Assembly (NCBI GenBank): GCA_937906975.1
Contig: CALCUN010000102.1
Span: forward strand, 1-19,664
Source: an uncultured Bacteroidales bacterium
Lineage (GTDB): Bacteria; Bacteroidota; Bacteroidia; Bacteroidales; P3
Direction: 5' to 3'
Length of the DNA: 19,664 nucleotides
A program made the position numbers and the translations under genes. Below the pieces are notes generated by a model. The model saw nothing but the letters and a program-made list of their open reading frames with translations, had not been told where the DNA came from and did not search any database. Positions 1-6,684 of this stretch are shown piece after piece (within the stretch, counting starts at the first letter, position 1; every line of letters begins with the position of its first letter).

Positions 1-50
1 GATAACCAAATAAATCATACCTTTGCAAAGTCTTTTACACAGAAACACCT
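1..50 (+). promoter_or_regulatory. CRISPR leader A with promoter -7 element
   Basis: This 50-bp segment before the first repeat of array A is identical at every position to 6098-6147 before array B. It contains a Bacteroidetes -7 box, TACCTTTG, at 18-25; the matching -33 TTTG would lie just left of the window edge. Transcription is inferred to start near 29-32, about 20 bases before the first repeat, and to run rightwards through the array. Positions 7-17 (CAAATAAATCA) are the right arm of a dyad that is complete only at leader B. Positions 29-40 are nearly complementary to the first 12 bases of the repeat. The leader may continue beyond the window edge. Confidence 0.8.
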
Positions 51-338
51 GTCTAAAAGACTGATTTAATTTCTACTATTGTAGATTCAATTTCCAAGAA
101 ATTAGCAATTTCGTAGTCTAAAAGACTGATTTAATTTCTACTATTGTAGATCTACACACGACAATGAGTGGACTAATTTGTCTAAAAGACTGATTTAATT
201 TCTACTATTGTAGATAGAAACTGATTGAGATAAAGGAAGGGCGTCTAAAAGACTGATTTAATTTCTACTATTGTAGATAACACAGTGCTTGGTTCTGTTG
301 GTGCAGTCTAAAAGACTGATTTAATTTCTACTATTGTA
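51..338 (+). CRISPR. Type V-A CRISPR array A (5 repeats, 4 spacers)
   Basis: Repeats of 36 bases lie at 51-86, 116-151, 180-215 and 243-278 and are identical to each other. A fifth at 306-338 matches for 33 bases and lacks the terminal GAT. Spacers are 29, 28, 27 and 27 bases (87-115, 152-179, 216-242, 279-305). The 3' part of the repeat, TAATTTCTACTATTGTAGAT, is the conserved Cas12a crRNA handle: stem TCTAC/GTAGA with loop TATT. Its orientation and the leader on the left give rightward transcription. Identical repeats and distinct spacers suggest an array that was active until recently. The missing GAT weakens the handle of the last repeat, so a stray crRNA reading into the flank is less likely. 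No spacer matches elsewhere in the window by eye. Confidence 0.98.
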
Positions 339-343
339 ATTTT

Positions 344-770
344 ATGGATACTCTTATTTTGATTTCAAATCTTAATGACTTCATCTTCTGTCCTTATTCT
401 ATATATCTTCACAACATATATATGAATACGGACGAGGAGATTTATCATGCTACGCCTCAAACCAAAGGAAAACTCGCTCACACAACGATAGACGAAAAGA
501 AAGCAAGTAATAAGAAAGATGAATTGCAGTCTTTGCCTGTGATTTCTTTGAGGCTTGGCATTATGGGTAATATTGACATTTATCGTACAAAAGAAAAAAT
601 GCTTATAGAACGGAAATATAACCTTAAACATATATCGAGGGCAACTCTATCAACTTTGGGCACAATATTTCTGTATGAAAGAAATGGGATATGAGGTAGA
701 AAAATTGGCATTCTATGAAATCTCTACAAATAAAACAACACCCTTGGCAAAAAAAGACAACCGAGAGTAA
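344..770 (+). pseudogene. cas4: Frameshifted, 3'-truncated cas4 remnant
   Basis: The reading frame from 344 begins like a type V Cas4, the RecB-family nuclease that helps Cas1-Cas2 trim and orient new spacers. Visible motifs are LNDFIFCPYS with iron-sulfur Cys16, TKGKLAH with His46, GNID with Asp78, and IERK with Glu89 and Lys91, which together form the PD-(D/E)XK site. Near 626-632 the frame shifts: the continuation IYRGQLYQLWAQYFCM, including the conserved Gln-Tyr motif, is read in another frame from about 630 and runs to a stop at 768-770. The three C-terminal cysteines of intact Cas4 are absent. The ATG lies five bases after the truncated last repeat of array A, so transcription from that leader could reach it. 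It is almost certainly non-functional. Confidence 0.85.
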
Positions 771-803
771 AGAATGATGCAATAAATTCAACGCTTGATA
801 TAG

Positions 804-1016
804 ATGCTTACAAAGAACGGTGCTATTCGTTTGCAATACTCGGTTTATGAGGTTAATAACACAAAAAGAGTTATGGAAAACCTGAAATTAAAGATTGATT
901 CTTTTGCAAAAGAGTTTACGGGAGGGGATAGCGTAATTGTTTTTGATGTTGCAAACGTTAATCTGCAAAAATATGGTAACGCAATCCATAGAGATGCAGA
1001 TATTTTCTATTTTTAG
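804..1016 (+). pseudogene. cas2: C-terminal cas2 remnant
   Basis: The 70-residue frame reads NGAIRLQYSVYEVNN, then a central DSVIVFDV strand and the ending YGNAIHRDADIFYF. This resembles the second half of Cas2, the small ferredoxin-fold partner of Cas1, in type V loci. The N-terminal beta strand with the conserved aspartate is missing. In the same frame just upstream, IQRLI (786-800) looks like more of the protein, but stops at 783-785 and 801-803 interrupt it. It directly follows the cas4 remnant, with no cas1 between, so a deletion joining cas4 to cas2 and removing cas1 is inferred. The identity of the family is a judgement from sequence pattern only. Confidence 0.65.
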
Positions 1017-1081
1017 AAAAAAATGTTTTGTGTGATTTTTTTTGTAAATTCATCACCTACATTTTACAGATAAATTATAAT

Positions 1082-2140
1082 TTAATTATCTTCTTTTTTG
1101 TTTTGCAGATAAAGGGTATAGTATTTTTCAGCCCCTTTAATTGTAAGGTAAGTTAAAAATAAAAGAGGGAATAGGCCAAAGAAGAAAATAAGAATAGTGC
1201 CATCAGAATTATAAAAATCACGTATTCGTTCTGGGATTACTTCACCAGGGCCTTCTACTTCTGCATTCCATTTTTTTGTTATCCAACCTCCATTATTACC
1301 ACCTTGCGAGAGGAATGATTTTCCATCAGAGCTGTATTTTACTTTTGTTTGCCAATAGTAAAAATCCTTGTAAGTTTTTAGAGCAAGCCCTGTTTCTATA
1401 TTCCAAATCACAATCATACCTTCCCAGTCCACAGAAACCAAGTGCTTATTATTAGGACTAAAATCCATAGACAAAACTCCATCAACATGCCCTTTTAAAG
1501 TCTGAATACACTTACCGCTATTTACGTCCCAAATGTTGATGTCACAACCTGAATAAGGAGTAGCCAAATATTTACCATTAGGACTAAATGCAATAGGAGC
1601 ACTTCCACATAAACTTTCATAACCTTTAATTGTTTGAATACACTTTCCGCTATTTATATCCCAAATTCTAATACTGCCATCAGAAGAAGAGGAAGCCAAT
1701 CTTTTTCCATCAGCATTATATTCTATATAATTAACCTTTTTTGTATGTCCTTCCAAGGTTTGAATACACTTTTCGCTATTTATATTCCAAATCTTAATCG
1801 TATTATCATCAGAGGCAGAAGCCAAATGCTCACAATCAGAAGAAAAATCAACATCATTTATTTTAGCTGAATGCCCTTTTAATTTTTTAATACAATTAGT
1901 TGTTGTAGAATCACAAATATATACAATACTATCATCTTTAAAACGAGAGACAAATTGCTTGTCAGGACTATGAGGATAGAAGTCCCAAAAATATTTTCCT
2001 GCATAAGTTTTTTCGGAACCATTACATGAGAGAAATAATAATTGGATAGCAAAAATAAGAGCAATACCAAATGAGACTATTGCACATATTATCAAAGATT
2101 TCATCTCTTTTTTAGGGTTTACTTCTTCTGTCTTTTTCAT
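1082..2140 (-). CDS. Membrane-anchored WD40-repeat protein
   Basis: The 352-residue product has a lysine-rich N-terminus, a hydrophobic segment at about 15-38, a WD40 region at about 60-290, and a second membrane segment at about 314-333 followed by a lysine-rich tail. Repeat blades are plain: KLKGH, TLEGH, TIKGY and TLKGH each open a unit, and IKIWNI, IRIWDI, INIWDV and IVIWNI close them. Spacing is about 42-44 residues, giving five or so blades, fewer than the usual seven. The positive-inside rule would put both ends in the cytoplasm and the WD40 domain in the periplasm. LFLSC at 35-39 weakly resembles a lipobox. WD40 domains are binding platforms, so no enzymatic role can be inferred. It stands alone between the cas2 remnant and cas12a, on the opposite strand, and may simply have been inserted there. 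Confidence 0.85.
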   Translation of the reverse strand: MKKTEEVNPKKEMKSLIICAIVSFGIALIFAIQLLFLSCNGSEKTYAGKYFWDFYPHSPDKQFVSRFKDDSIVYICDSTTTNCIKKLKGHSAKINDVDFSSDCEHLASASDDNTIKIWNINSEKCIQTLEGHTKKVNYIEYNADGKRLASSSSDGSIRIWDINSGKCIQTIKGYESLCGSAPIAFSPNGKYLATPYSGCDINIWDVNSGKCIQTLKGHVDGVLSMDFSPNNKHLVSVDWEGMIVIWNIETGLALKTYKDFYYWQTKVKYSSDGKSFLSQGGNNGGWITKKWNAEVEGPGEVIPERIRDFYNSDGTILIFFFGLFPLLFLTYLTIKGAEKYYTLYLQNKKEDN

Positions 2141-2293
2141 AATGCGTAAGGTGTTGATTTATTAAATAACGACATAGAAAGTGATTTTCTTGTGTAGGGA
2201 TTTCTTATGCAAAAAAGAAAAAAATCAAATTATAAATCAATAGTAAAAAAACAAGAAATAGCCTTTTAAATTACTTAATTCAAATAAAATTTC

Positions 2294-2301
2294 TAAATTT
2301 G
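2294..2301 (+). promoter_or_regulatory. Putative cas12a promoter -7 element
   Basis: TAAATTTG fits the Bacteroidetes -7 consensus TAnnTTTG and lies 24 bases upstream of the cas12a ATG. No good -33 TTTG is present at the expected distance, so the promoter is weaker or regulated. CAAATAAA at 2281-2288, just upstream of the box, repeats the half-site seen next to the -7 box in both CRISPR leaders. Confidence 0.5.
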
Positions 2302-2325
2302 ACGGAAATTTAACATCTATTTCTT

Positions 2326-5300
2326 ATGGCAAATTTTGAGGATTTTACAAACCTTTATTCAATTTCAAAAACGCTTCGTTTTGAATTGCGACCTATTGGA
2401 AAGACAAAAGACAATATAGAAAAGCATGGCTTGTTGGAAGAGGACAAACATCGTGCGGATTCTTACAAAAAAGTTAAGAAAATAATAGATGAATATCATA
2501 AACACTTTATTGAAGAAAGGCTTTCGGGCTGTGAATTGAACTATGCAAGCAATGGCAAAAAGGATTCATTGACCGAATATTACGAACTATATAAAAAGAA
2601 AGACAAAACCGAGTCTGAGAAAAAAACATTTGCCACTATTGAGGAGAAATTAAGGAAACAAATTGCAGAAACATTCAAAGAAGAAGATGGGTTAAAGAAT
2701 TTGTTTTCAGAAAAGTTAATAAAGGAATATCTACCGAAGTTTATAGAAAACCAAAGCGACAAAGCCCTAGTGGAAGAGTTTAAATCCTTTACTACATACT
2801 TTACAGGCTTTCACGAAAATCGTAAGAATATGTATTCAAGTGAAGAAAAATCTACTGCAATAGCCTATCGCTTGATACACGAAAACCTACCAAAATTTTT
2901 AGACAATATATCCGTTTTTGAAAAACTGAAAAACACAGATGTAGAAGAAGATCTCAAAACACTAAGTAAAGAATTAAAAGACCTATTAAACAAAAGAGAA
3001 CTTTCATTCTTTTTCCAATTAGAAAACTACCCTAAACTGCTTACACAATCTCAAATAAGCGTTTATAATTACCTAATAGGCGGACAATCAACAGAAGGAA
3101 AAACAAAGCTAAAAGGCATAAACGAATATATAAACCTTTACAATCAAAAACAAAAAGACAGAAATGCTCGCTTGCCTAAACTAAAACCATTATTTAAACA
3201 AATACTTAGCGATAGAGGAAGTTTGTCTTGGTTGCCAGAAACCTTCACAAGCGACAATGACTTATTAGAAAAAATAGAAGATTTCCACAGACAATTTACA
3301 GAAAGCGAACAAGGAAGTATCTTAAAACGTATAGAAAACTTGCTGACTTCGCTTGATGAATACAATGCAGAAAAAATTTATCTTCGCAATGACACTCAAA
3401 TAACCGAAGTTTCGCAAAAAGCATTTGACAGTTACAAAATCATACACTCAGGATTGATTGAACGATTAAAAGAAGACTGCCCACAAAAGAAAAAAGAAAA
3501 CTCCGAAGACTATGAAGAAAGATTGAGAGAGATAGTAAAATCACTTGATAGCATAGCAATAAGCAGTATAAACGAAGGGGTGTTGAAACTAAACTCGGAA
3601 AAACAAACCACACTTGCACAATACTTTAAGCAAAACACCAAAGAGGTAATAGAAAACATAGAAAGCCAATATTCAAACGTTAAAGAATTGCTAAATACCG
3701 ACTATCCAAAAGAGCAAAATCTTAAACAAGACAAAGCAAACATAGAAAGAATTAAAAATTATTTAGACTCTCTAAAAGCCTTGCAAAACTTAATGAAACC
3801 TTTGTGCGGAAAAGGAAACGAAGCCGACAAAGACGAAATGTTTTATGGCGAATTTACTACCCTATGGGACGAGTTTGGAAAAATAACTCAACTCTATAAT
3901 ATGACAAGAAACTATCTTACACAAAAGCCTTACTCAGAAGAAAAATTCAAACTTAACTTTCAAAATTCTACTCTTTTGAATGGTTGGGACTTAAACAAAG
4001 AAAGAGACAACACAAGTGTGCTTTTAAGAAAAGATGGTCTTTATTACCTTGCTATAATGAATAAAGAGCATAATGCAGTCTTTGATATTAAAAAAATAGG
4101 AGCAAAAAACAGCGGAGAATGTTATGAAAAAATAGAATACAAACTCTTGCCCGGACCAAACAAAATGTTGCCAAAGGTTTTTTTATCTACAAAAGGAATT
4201 GCAGAATTTAATCCAAGTAATGAATTATTACAAAATTACCAAAACGAAACACATAAAAAAGGCGATAAATTTAAGATTGAAGATTGTCATGCTTTGATAG
4301 ATTTCTTTAAAACCTCAATAGAAAATCACAAAGATTGGAAACACTTTAACTTTGTTTTCTCCGACACAAATACATACGAAGATTTAAGCGGATTTTATAG
4401 AGAAATTGAAAGACAAGGTTACAAAATCAATTTTAGAAATCTATCGGTTGATTATGTTAATTCTTTGGTTGAGGAAGGTAAAATCTATCTTTTCCAAATC
4501 TACAACAAAGACTTTTCACCACATAGCAAGGGTACACCAAACCTACACACGCTTTATTGGAAAACACTCTTTGAAAAAGAAAATCTTTCTAATGTAGTAT
4601 ATAAACTAAACGGAGAAGCAGAGGTGTTTTTCCGTAAAAAGAGTTTGAAATACGATAAACCAACTCACCCAGCCAATGAACCAATAGAACATAAAAATAA
4701 ATTAAGCGGAGATTACAAGAGTTTGTTCCCTTACGACTTGATAAAAGACAAACGCTACACCATGGATAAGTTTCAATTCCACGTTCCAATAACAATAAAC
4801 TTTAAAAACAAGGGATTAAACTACATAAACGAAAAAGCAAATCAATACATAAAAACCTCAAAAGACCTACATATAATAGGCATTGATAGAGGAGAAAGAC
4901 ATTTGCTTTACCTTAGCGTTATAGATATGCAAGGCAATATCAAGGAACAAAAGAGTTTGAATATTATAAACAATTATAATTATAAAGAAAAGCTGACAGA
5001 GAAAGAGGAGTTGAGGGACAAAGAACGCAAAAGTTGGCAAACGATAGAGGGAATTAAAGACTTGAAAGAAGGATATTTAAGTCAAGCAATTCACGAAATA
5101 AGTAATCTTATCTTGAAATACAACGCCATTGTAGTGCTTGAAGATTTGAATTTTGGATTTATGAGAGGTAGGCAAAAATTTGAGCATTCGGTTTATCAAA
5201 AGTTTGAGAAAATGTTAATTGATAAACTGAATTATTTGGCGGATAAGAAGAAAAACCCTCAAGAAATTGGCGGTTTGTTAAAGGCTTATCAGCTAACAAA

Positions 5301-6030
5301 TCAGTTTGAATCGTTCCAAAAATTAGGTAAACAAAGTGGCTTTTTGTTCTATACGCAGGCTTGGAATACAAGTAAAATAGACCCTGTAACGGGATTTGTA
5401 AATCTTTTTGATACTCGTTATTCTAACATAGCGAATGCAAGAAAATTCTTTTCAAATTTTGAGGATATTCGCTTCAATAAAAAGAAGAATTATTTTGAAT
5501 TTGAGTTTGATTACACAAAGTTTACAAACAAAGCTGAGGGAACAAAGACAAAATGGACTGTTTGCACATTTGGTAATCGTATAGAAACGTTTCGCAATAC
5601 GGGAAAGAACTCTCAATGGGATAATAGAGTGATTGACCTAACGCAAGAAATGAAAAATCTATTTGCAGAAAAGGGATTGGATTTAGCAAACTTGAAAGCA
5701 GAGATTGTAAAGCAAGAGAGCAAAGAGTTTTTTGAAAAGTTATTTAAACTTTTCCGCCTTACATTGCAAATGCGTAATAGTATAAGCAATACAGATGTGG
5801 ATTACATAATTTCTCCGATTGCAGATGAGAAAGGAAACTTCTATTTAAGTTCTAAATGTGATGATTCCTTGCCACAAGACGCTGATGCAAACGGAGCATA
5901 TAACATTGCAAGAAAAGGAATTATGATAGTAGAGAGAATAAAAGCAAGTAAGAAAGGAGAGAAACTTGATTTGGCTATTTCAAACAAAGATTGGCTGAAA
6001 TTCGCACAAGATAAACCTTATAGAAAGTAA
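2326..6030 (+). CDS. cas12a: CRISPR-associated endonuclease Cas12a (Cpf1)
   Basis: This is the single-protein effector of type V-A systems. It processes its own pre-crRNA and cuts double-stranded DNA through one RuvC site. The 1234-residue length is at the short end of the family. Visible landmarks are the N-terminal TLRFELRPIGKT; the WED/PAM region with LLPGPNKMLPKVF; crRNA-processing residues His781, Lys790 and Lys807, aligned by motif with FnCas12a His843, Lys852 and Lys869; RuvC-I GIDRGERH with Asp854; bridge-helix RKSWQTIEGIK; RuvC-II VVLEDLNFGF with Glu939; Nuc-domain LQMRNS with Arg1150; and RuvC-III DADANGAYN with Asp1187. All catalytic residues are intact and the frame is uninterrupted, so the effector should be active. 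Alignment with Porphyromonas Cas12a is evident from memory of that family. No terminator separates it from leader B, 67 bases downstream. Cas4, Cas1 and Cas2 partners are lost or broken. Confidence 0.98.
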   Translation: MANFEDFTNLYSISKTLRFELRPIGKTKDNIEKHGLLEEDKHRADSYKKVKKIIDEYHKHFIEERLSGCELNYASNGKKDSLTEYYELYKKKDKTESEKKTFATIEEKLRKQIAETFKEEDGLKNLFSEKLIKEYLPKFIENQSDKALVEEFKSFTTYFTGFHENRKNMYSSEEKSTAIAYRLIHENLPKFLDNISVFEKLKNTDVEEDLKTLSKELKDLLNKRELSFFFQLENYPKLLTQSQISVYNYLIGGQSTEGKTKLKGINEYINLYNQKQKDRNARLPKLKPLFKQILSDRGSLSWLPETFTSDNDLLEKIEDFHRQFTESEQGSILKRIENLLTSLDEYNAEKIYLRNDTQITEVSQKAFDSYKIIHSGLIERLKEDCPQKKKENSEDYEERLREIVKSLDSIAISSINEGVLKLNSEKQTTLAQYFKQNTKEVIENIESQYSNVKELLNTDYPKEQNLKQDKANIERIKNYLDSLKALQNLMKPLCGKGNEADKDEMFYGEFTTLWDEFGKITQLYNMTRNYLTQKPYSEEKFKLNFQNSTLLNGWDLNKERDNTSVLLRKDGLYYLAIMNKEHNAVFDIKKIGAKNSGECYEKIEYKLLPGPNKMLPKVFLSTKGIAEFNPSNELLQNYQNETHKKGDKFKIEDCHALIDFFKTSIENHKDWKHFNFVFSDTNTYEDLSGFYREIERQGYKINFRNLSVDYVNSLVEEGKIYLFQIYNKDFSPHSKGTPNLHTLYWKTLFEKENLSNVVYKLNGEAEVFFRKKSLKYDKPTHPANEPIEHKNKLSGDYKSLFPYDLIKDKRYTMDKFQFHVPITINFKNKGLNYINEKANQYIKTSKDLHIIGIDRGERHLLYLSVIDMQGNIKEQKSLNIINNYNYKEKLTEKEELRDKERKSWQTIEGIKDLKEGYLSQAIHEISNLILKYNAIVVLEDLNFGFMRGRQKFEHSVYQKFEKMLIDKLNYLADKKKNPQEIGGLLKAYQLTNQFESFQKLGKQSGFLFYTQAWNTSKIDPVTGFVNLFDTRYSNIANARKFFSNFEDIRFNKKKNYFEFEFDYTKFTNKAEGTKTKWTVCTFGNRIETFRNTGKNSQWDNRVIDLTQEMKNLFAEKGLDLANLKAEIVKQESKEFFEKLFKLFRLTLQMRNSISNTDVDYIISPIADEKGNFYLSSKCDDSLPQDADANGAYNIARKGIMIVERIKASKKGEKLDLAISNKDWLKFAQDKPYRK

Positions 6031-6083
6031 GAAAGTTGGACGATCTTATTTTGATTTTCAAAGGTTAAAGCAAAGAAATATGC

Positions 6084-6114
6084 TGATTTATTTGCTTGAT
6101 AACCAAATAAATCA
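6084..6114 (+). promoter_or_regulatory. 11-bp perfect dyad in leader B promoter (operator-like)
   Basis: TGATTTATTTG (6084-6094) and CAAATAAATCA (6104-6114) are perfect inverted copies separated by nine bases. The left arm contains the -33 TTTG and the right arm abuts the -7 box, so the dyad occupies the whole promoter spacer. This is where a dimeric repressor would bind, although an AT-rich hairpin is the simpler alternative. Confidence 0.6.
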
Positions 6115-6122
6115 TACCTTTG
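6091..6122 (+). promoter_or_regulatory. Promoter of CRISPR array B
   Basis: TTTG at 6091-6094 and TACCTTTG at 6115-6122 are separated by 20 bases, an exact match to the Bacteroidetes vegetative consensus. Transcription would start around 6126-6129, about 20 bases before the first repeat. Confidence 0.8.
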
Positions 6123-6147
6123 CAAAGTCTTTTACACAGAAACACCT
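6098..6147 (+). repeat. CRISPR leader B, identical copy of leader A
   Basis: All 50 bases match 1-50. The two copies form a direct repeat flanking about 6 kb that includes array A, the adaptation remnants, the WD40 gene and cas12a. Because the window starts at the first matching base, the true extent of the duplication is not known. Confidence 0.95.
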
Positions 6148-6240
6148 GTCTATAAGACGCATTTAATTTCTACTATTGTAGATGCGAGGGGTAGAGTGCA
6201 TTACTATCTTGTCTAAAAGACGCATTTAATTTCTACTATT
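6148..6240 (+). CRISPR. Type V-A CRISPR array B (2 repeats, 1 spacer)
   Basis: A complete repeat at 6148-6183, a 27-base spacer at 6184-6210 and a truncated repeat at 6211-6240 follow leader B. The first repeat differs from those of array A at three positions in its 5' half (GTCTATAAGACGC instead of GTCTAAAAGACTG), while the crRNA handle is identical. The second repeat has GTCTAAAAGACGC and stops at CTACTATT, losing GTAGAT and with it the 3' strand of the handle stem. Only one functional crRNA is therefore expected. Confidence 0.95.
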
Positions 6241-6253
6241 AAAGGGAGAGTTT

Positions 6254-6287
6254 AGTGATTAGGGAGAAAGTCTAATCACTTTTTTTG
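6254..6287 (+). terminator. Rho-independent terminator after array B
   Basis: AGTGATTAG (6254-6262) pairs perfectly with CTAATCACT (6272-6280) and is followed by seven T residues (6281-6287). It begins only 14 bases after the truncated last repeat and would end the array B transcript. Confidence 0.85.
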
Positions 6288-6303
6288 TTTAGAAATAGGG
6301 TGT

Positions 6304-6397
6304 AAAGGATTTTGAAATTTAATCCTTTGCTTTTTGAAATTTTTTCTTTGGTTTAGAAAATTATTCCAAAGAAATAAAAAATTAAATCAAAGGATTA
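6304..6397. repeat. Nested inverted repeats, AT-rich
   Basis: The stretch between array B and the next reading frame (6288-6441) has no gene but is rich in dyads. TAATCCTTTG at 6320-6329 pairs with CAAAGGATTA at 6388-6397. Inside it, TTTCTTTGG at 6343-6351 pairs with CCAAAGAAA at 6366-6374. A competing partner, AAAGGATT at 6304-6311, can pair with 6321-6328 instead. No transposase or target-site duplication is seen. Confidence 0.6.
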
Positions 6398-6441
6398 TTT
6401 TGTGCTTTGCAAGTGCTTGGAAATGAAAATAAAGACTTGCT

Positions 6442-6684
6442 ATGAGAAGTGTTGTAGAAAATAAATTGCGTTTGGATGTTGTTGATGCGTTGAGGGGTTT
6501 TGCTGTTGTGGTTATTTTGCTTGTGCATAATATTGAGCATTTTATTTTCCTTGTTTACCCAATGGATTTGCCAGCTTGGTTAAGTGTTCTTGATAATGGC
6601 GTTGGGAGTGTTGTTTTTGTTTTATTTGCGGGTAGGGCTTATGCAATTTTTGCTTTGTTGCAAAGAAAAAGCCCGAAAGAATAG
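6442..6684 (+). pseudogene. N-terminal remnant of a DUF418/acyltransferase-like membrane protein
   Basis: The frame begins LRLDVVDALRGFAVVVILLVHNIEHF and continues with a second hydrophobic stretch to GRAYAIFALL. This resembles the N-terminus of DUF418 and related acyltransferase-type membrane proteins, which are normally several hundred residues. Only about 74 residues are of that kind. The last six codons (RKSPKE) and the stop lie within the terminator hairpin of the neighbouring minus-strand gene, so the end is accidental and the gene is truncated at a junction near 6662-6668. It could still be a small membrane protein, but a decayed fragment at the edge of the CRISPR locus is more likely. 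Confidence 0.6.

Noticed and set aside
365..631. 88-codon minus-strand frame opposite the cas4 remnant
   Set aside because: The plus strand carries clear Cas4 motifs; the opposite frame has no supporting feature.
1003..1020. Small hairpin TTTTCTA-TTTT-TAGAAAA at the end of the cas2 remnant
   Set aside because: The stem is almost all A-T and is not followed by a T run on either strand, so it is not called a terminator.
6031..6097. Possible tracrRNA or anti-repeat between cas12a and leader B
   Set aside because: No segment complementary to the repeat handle is visible, and Cas12a does not need a tracrRNA.
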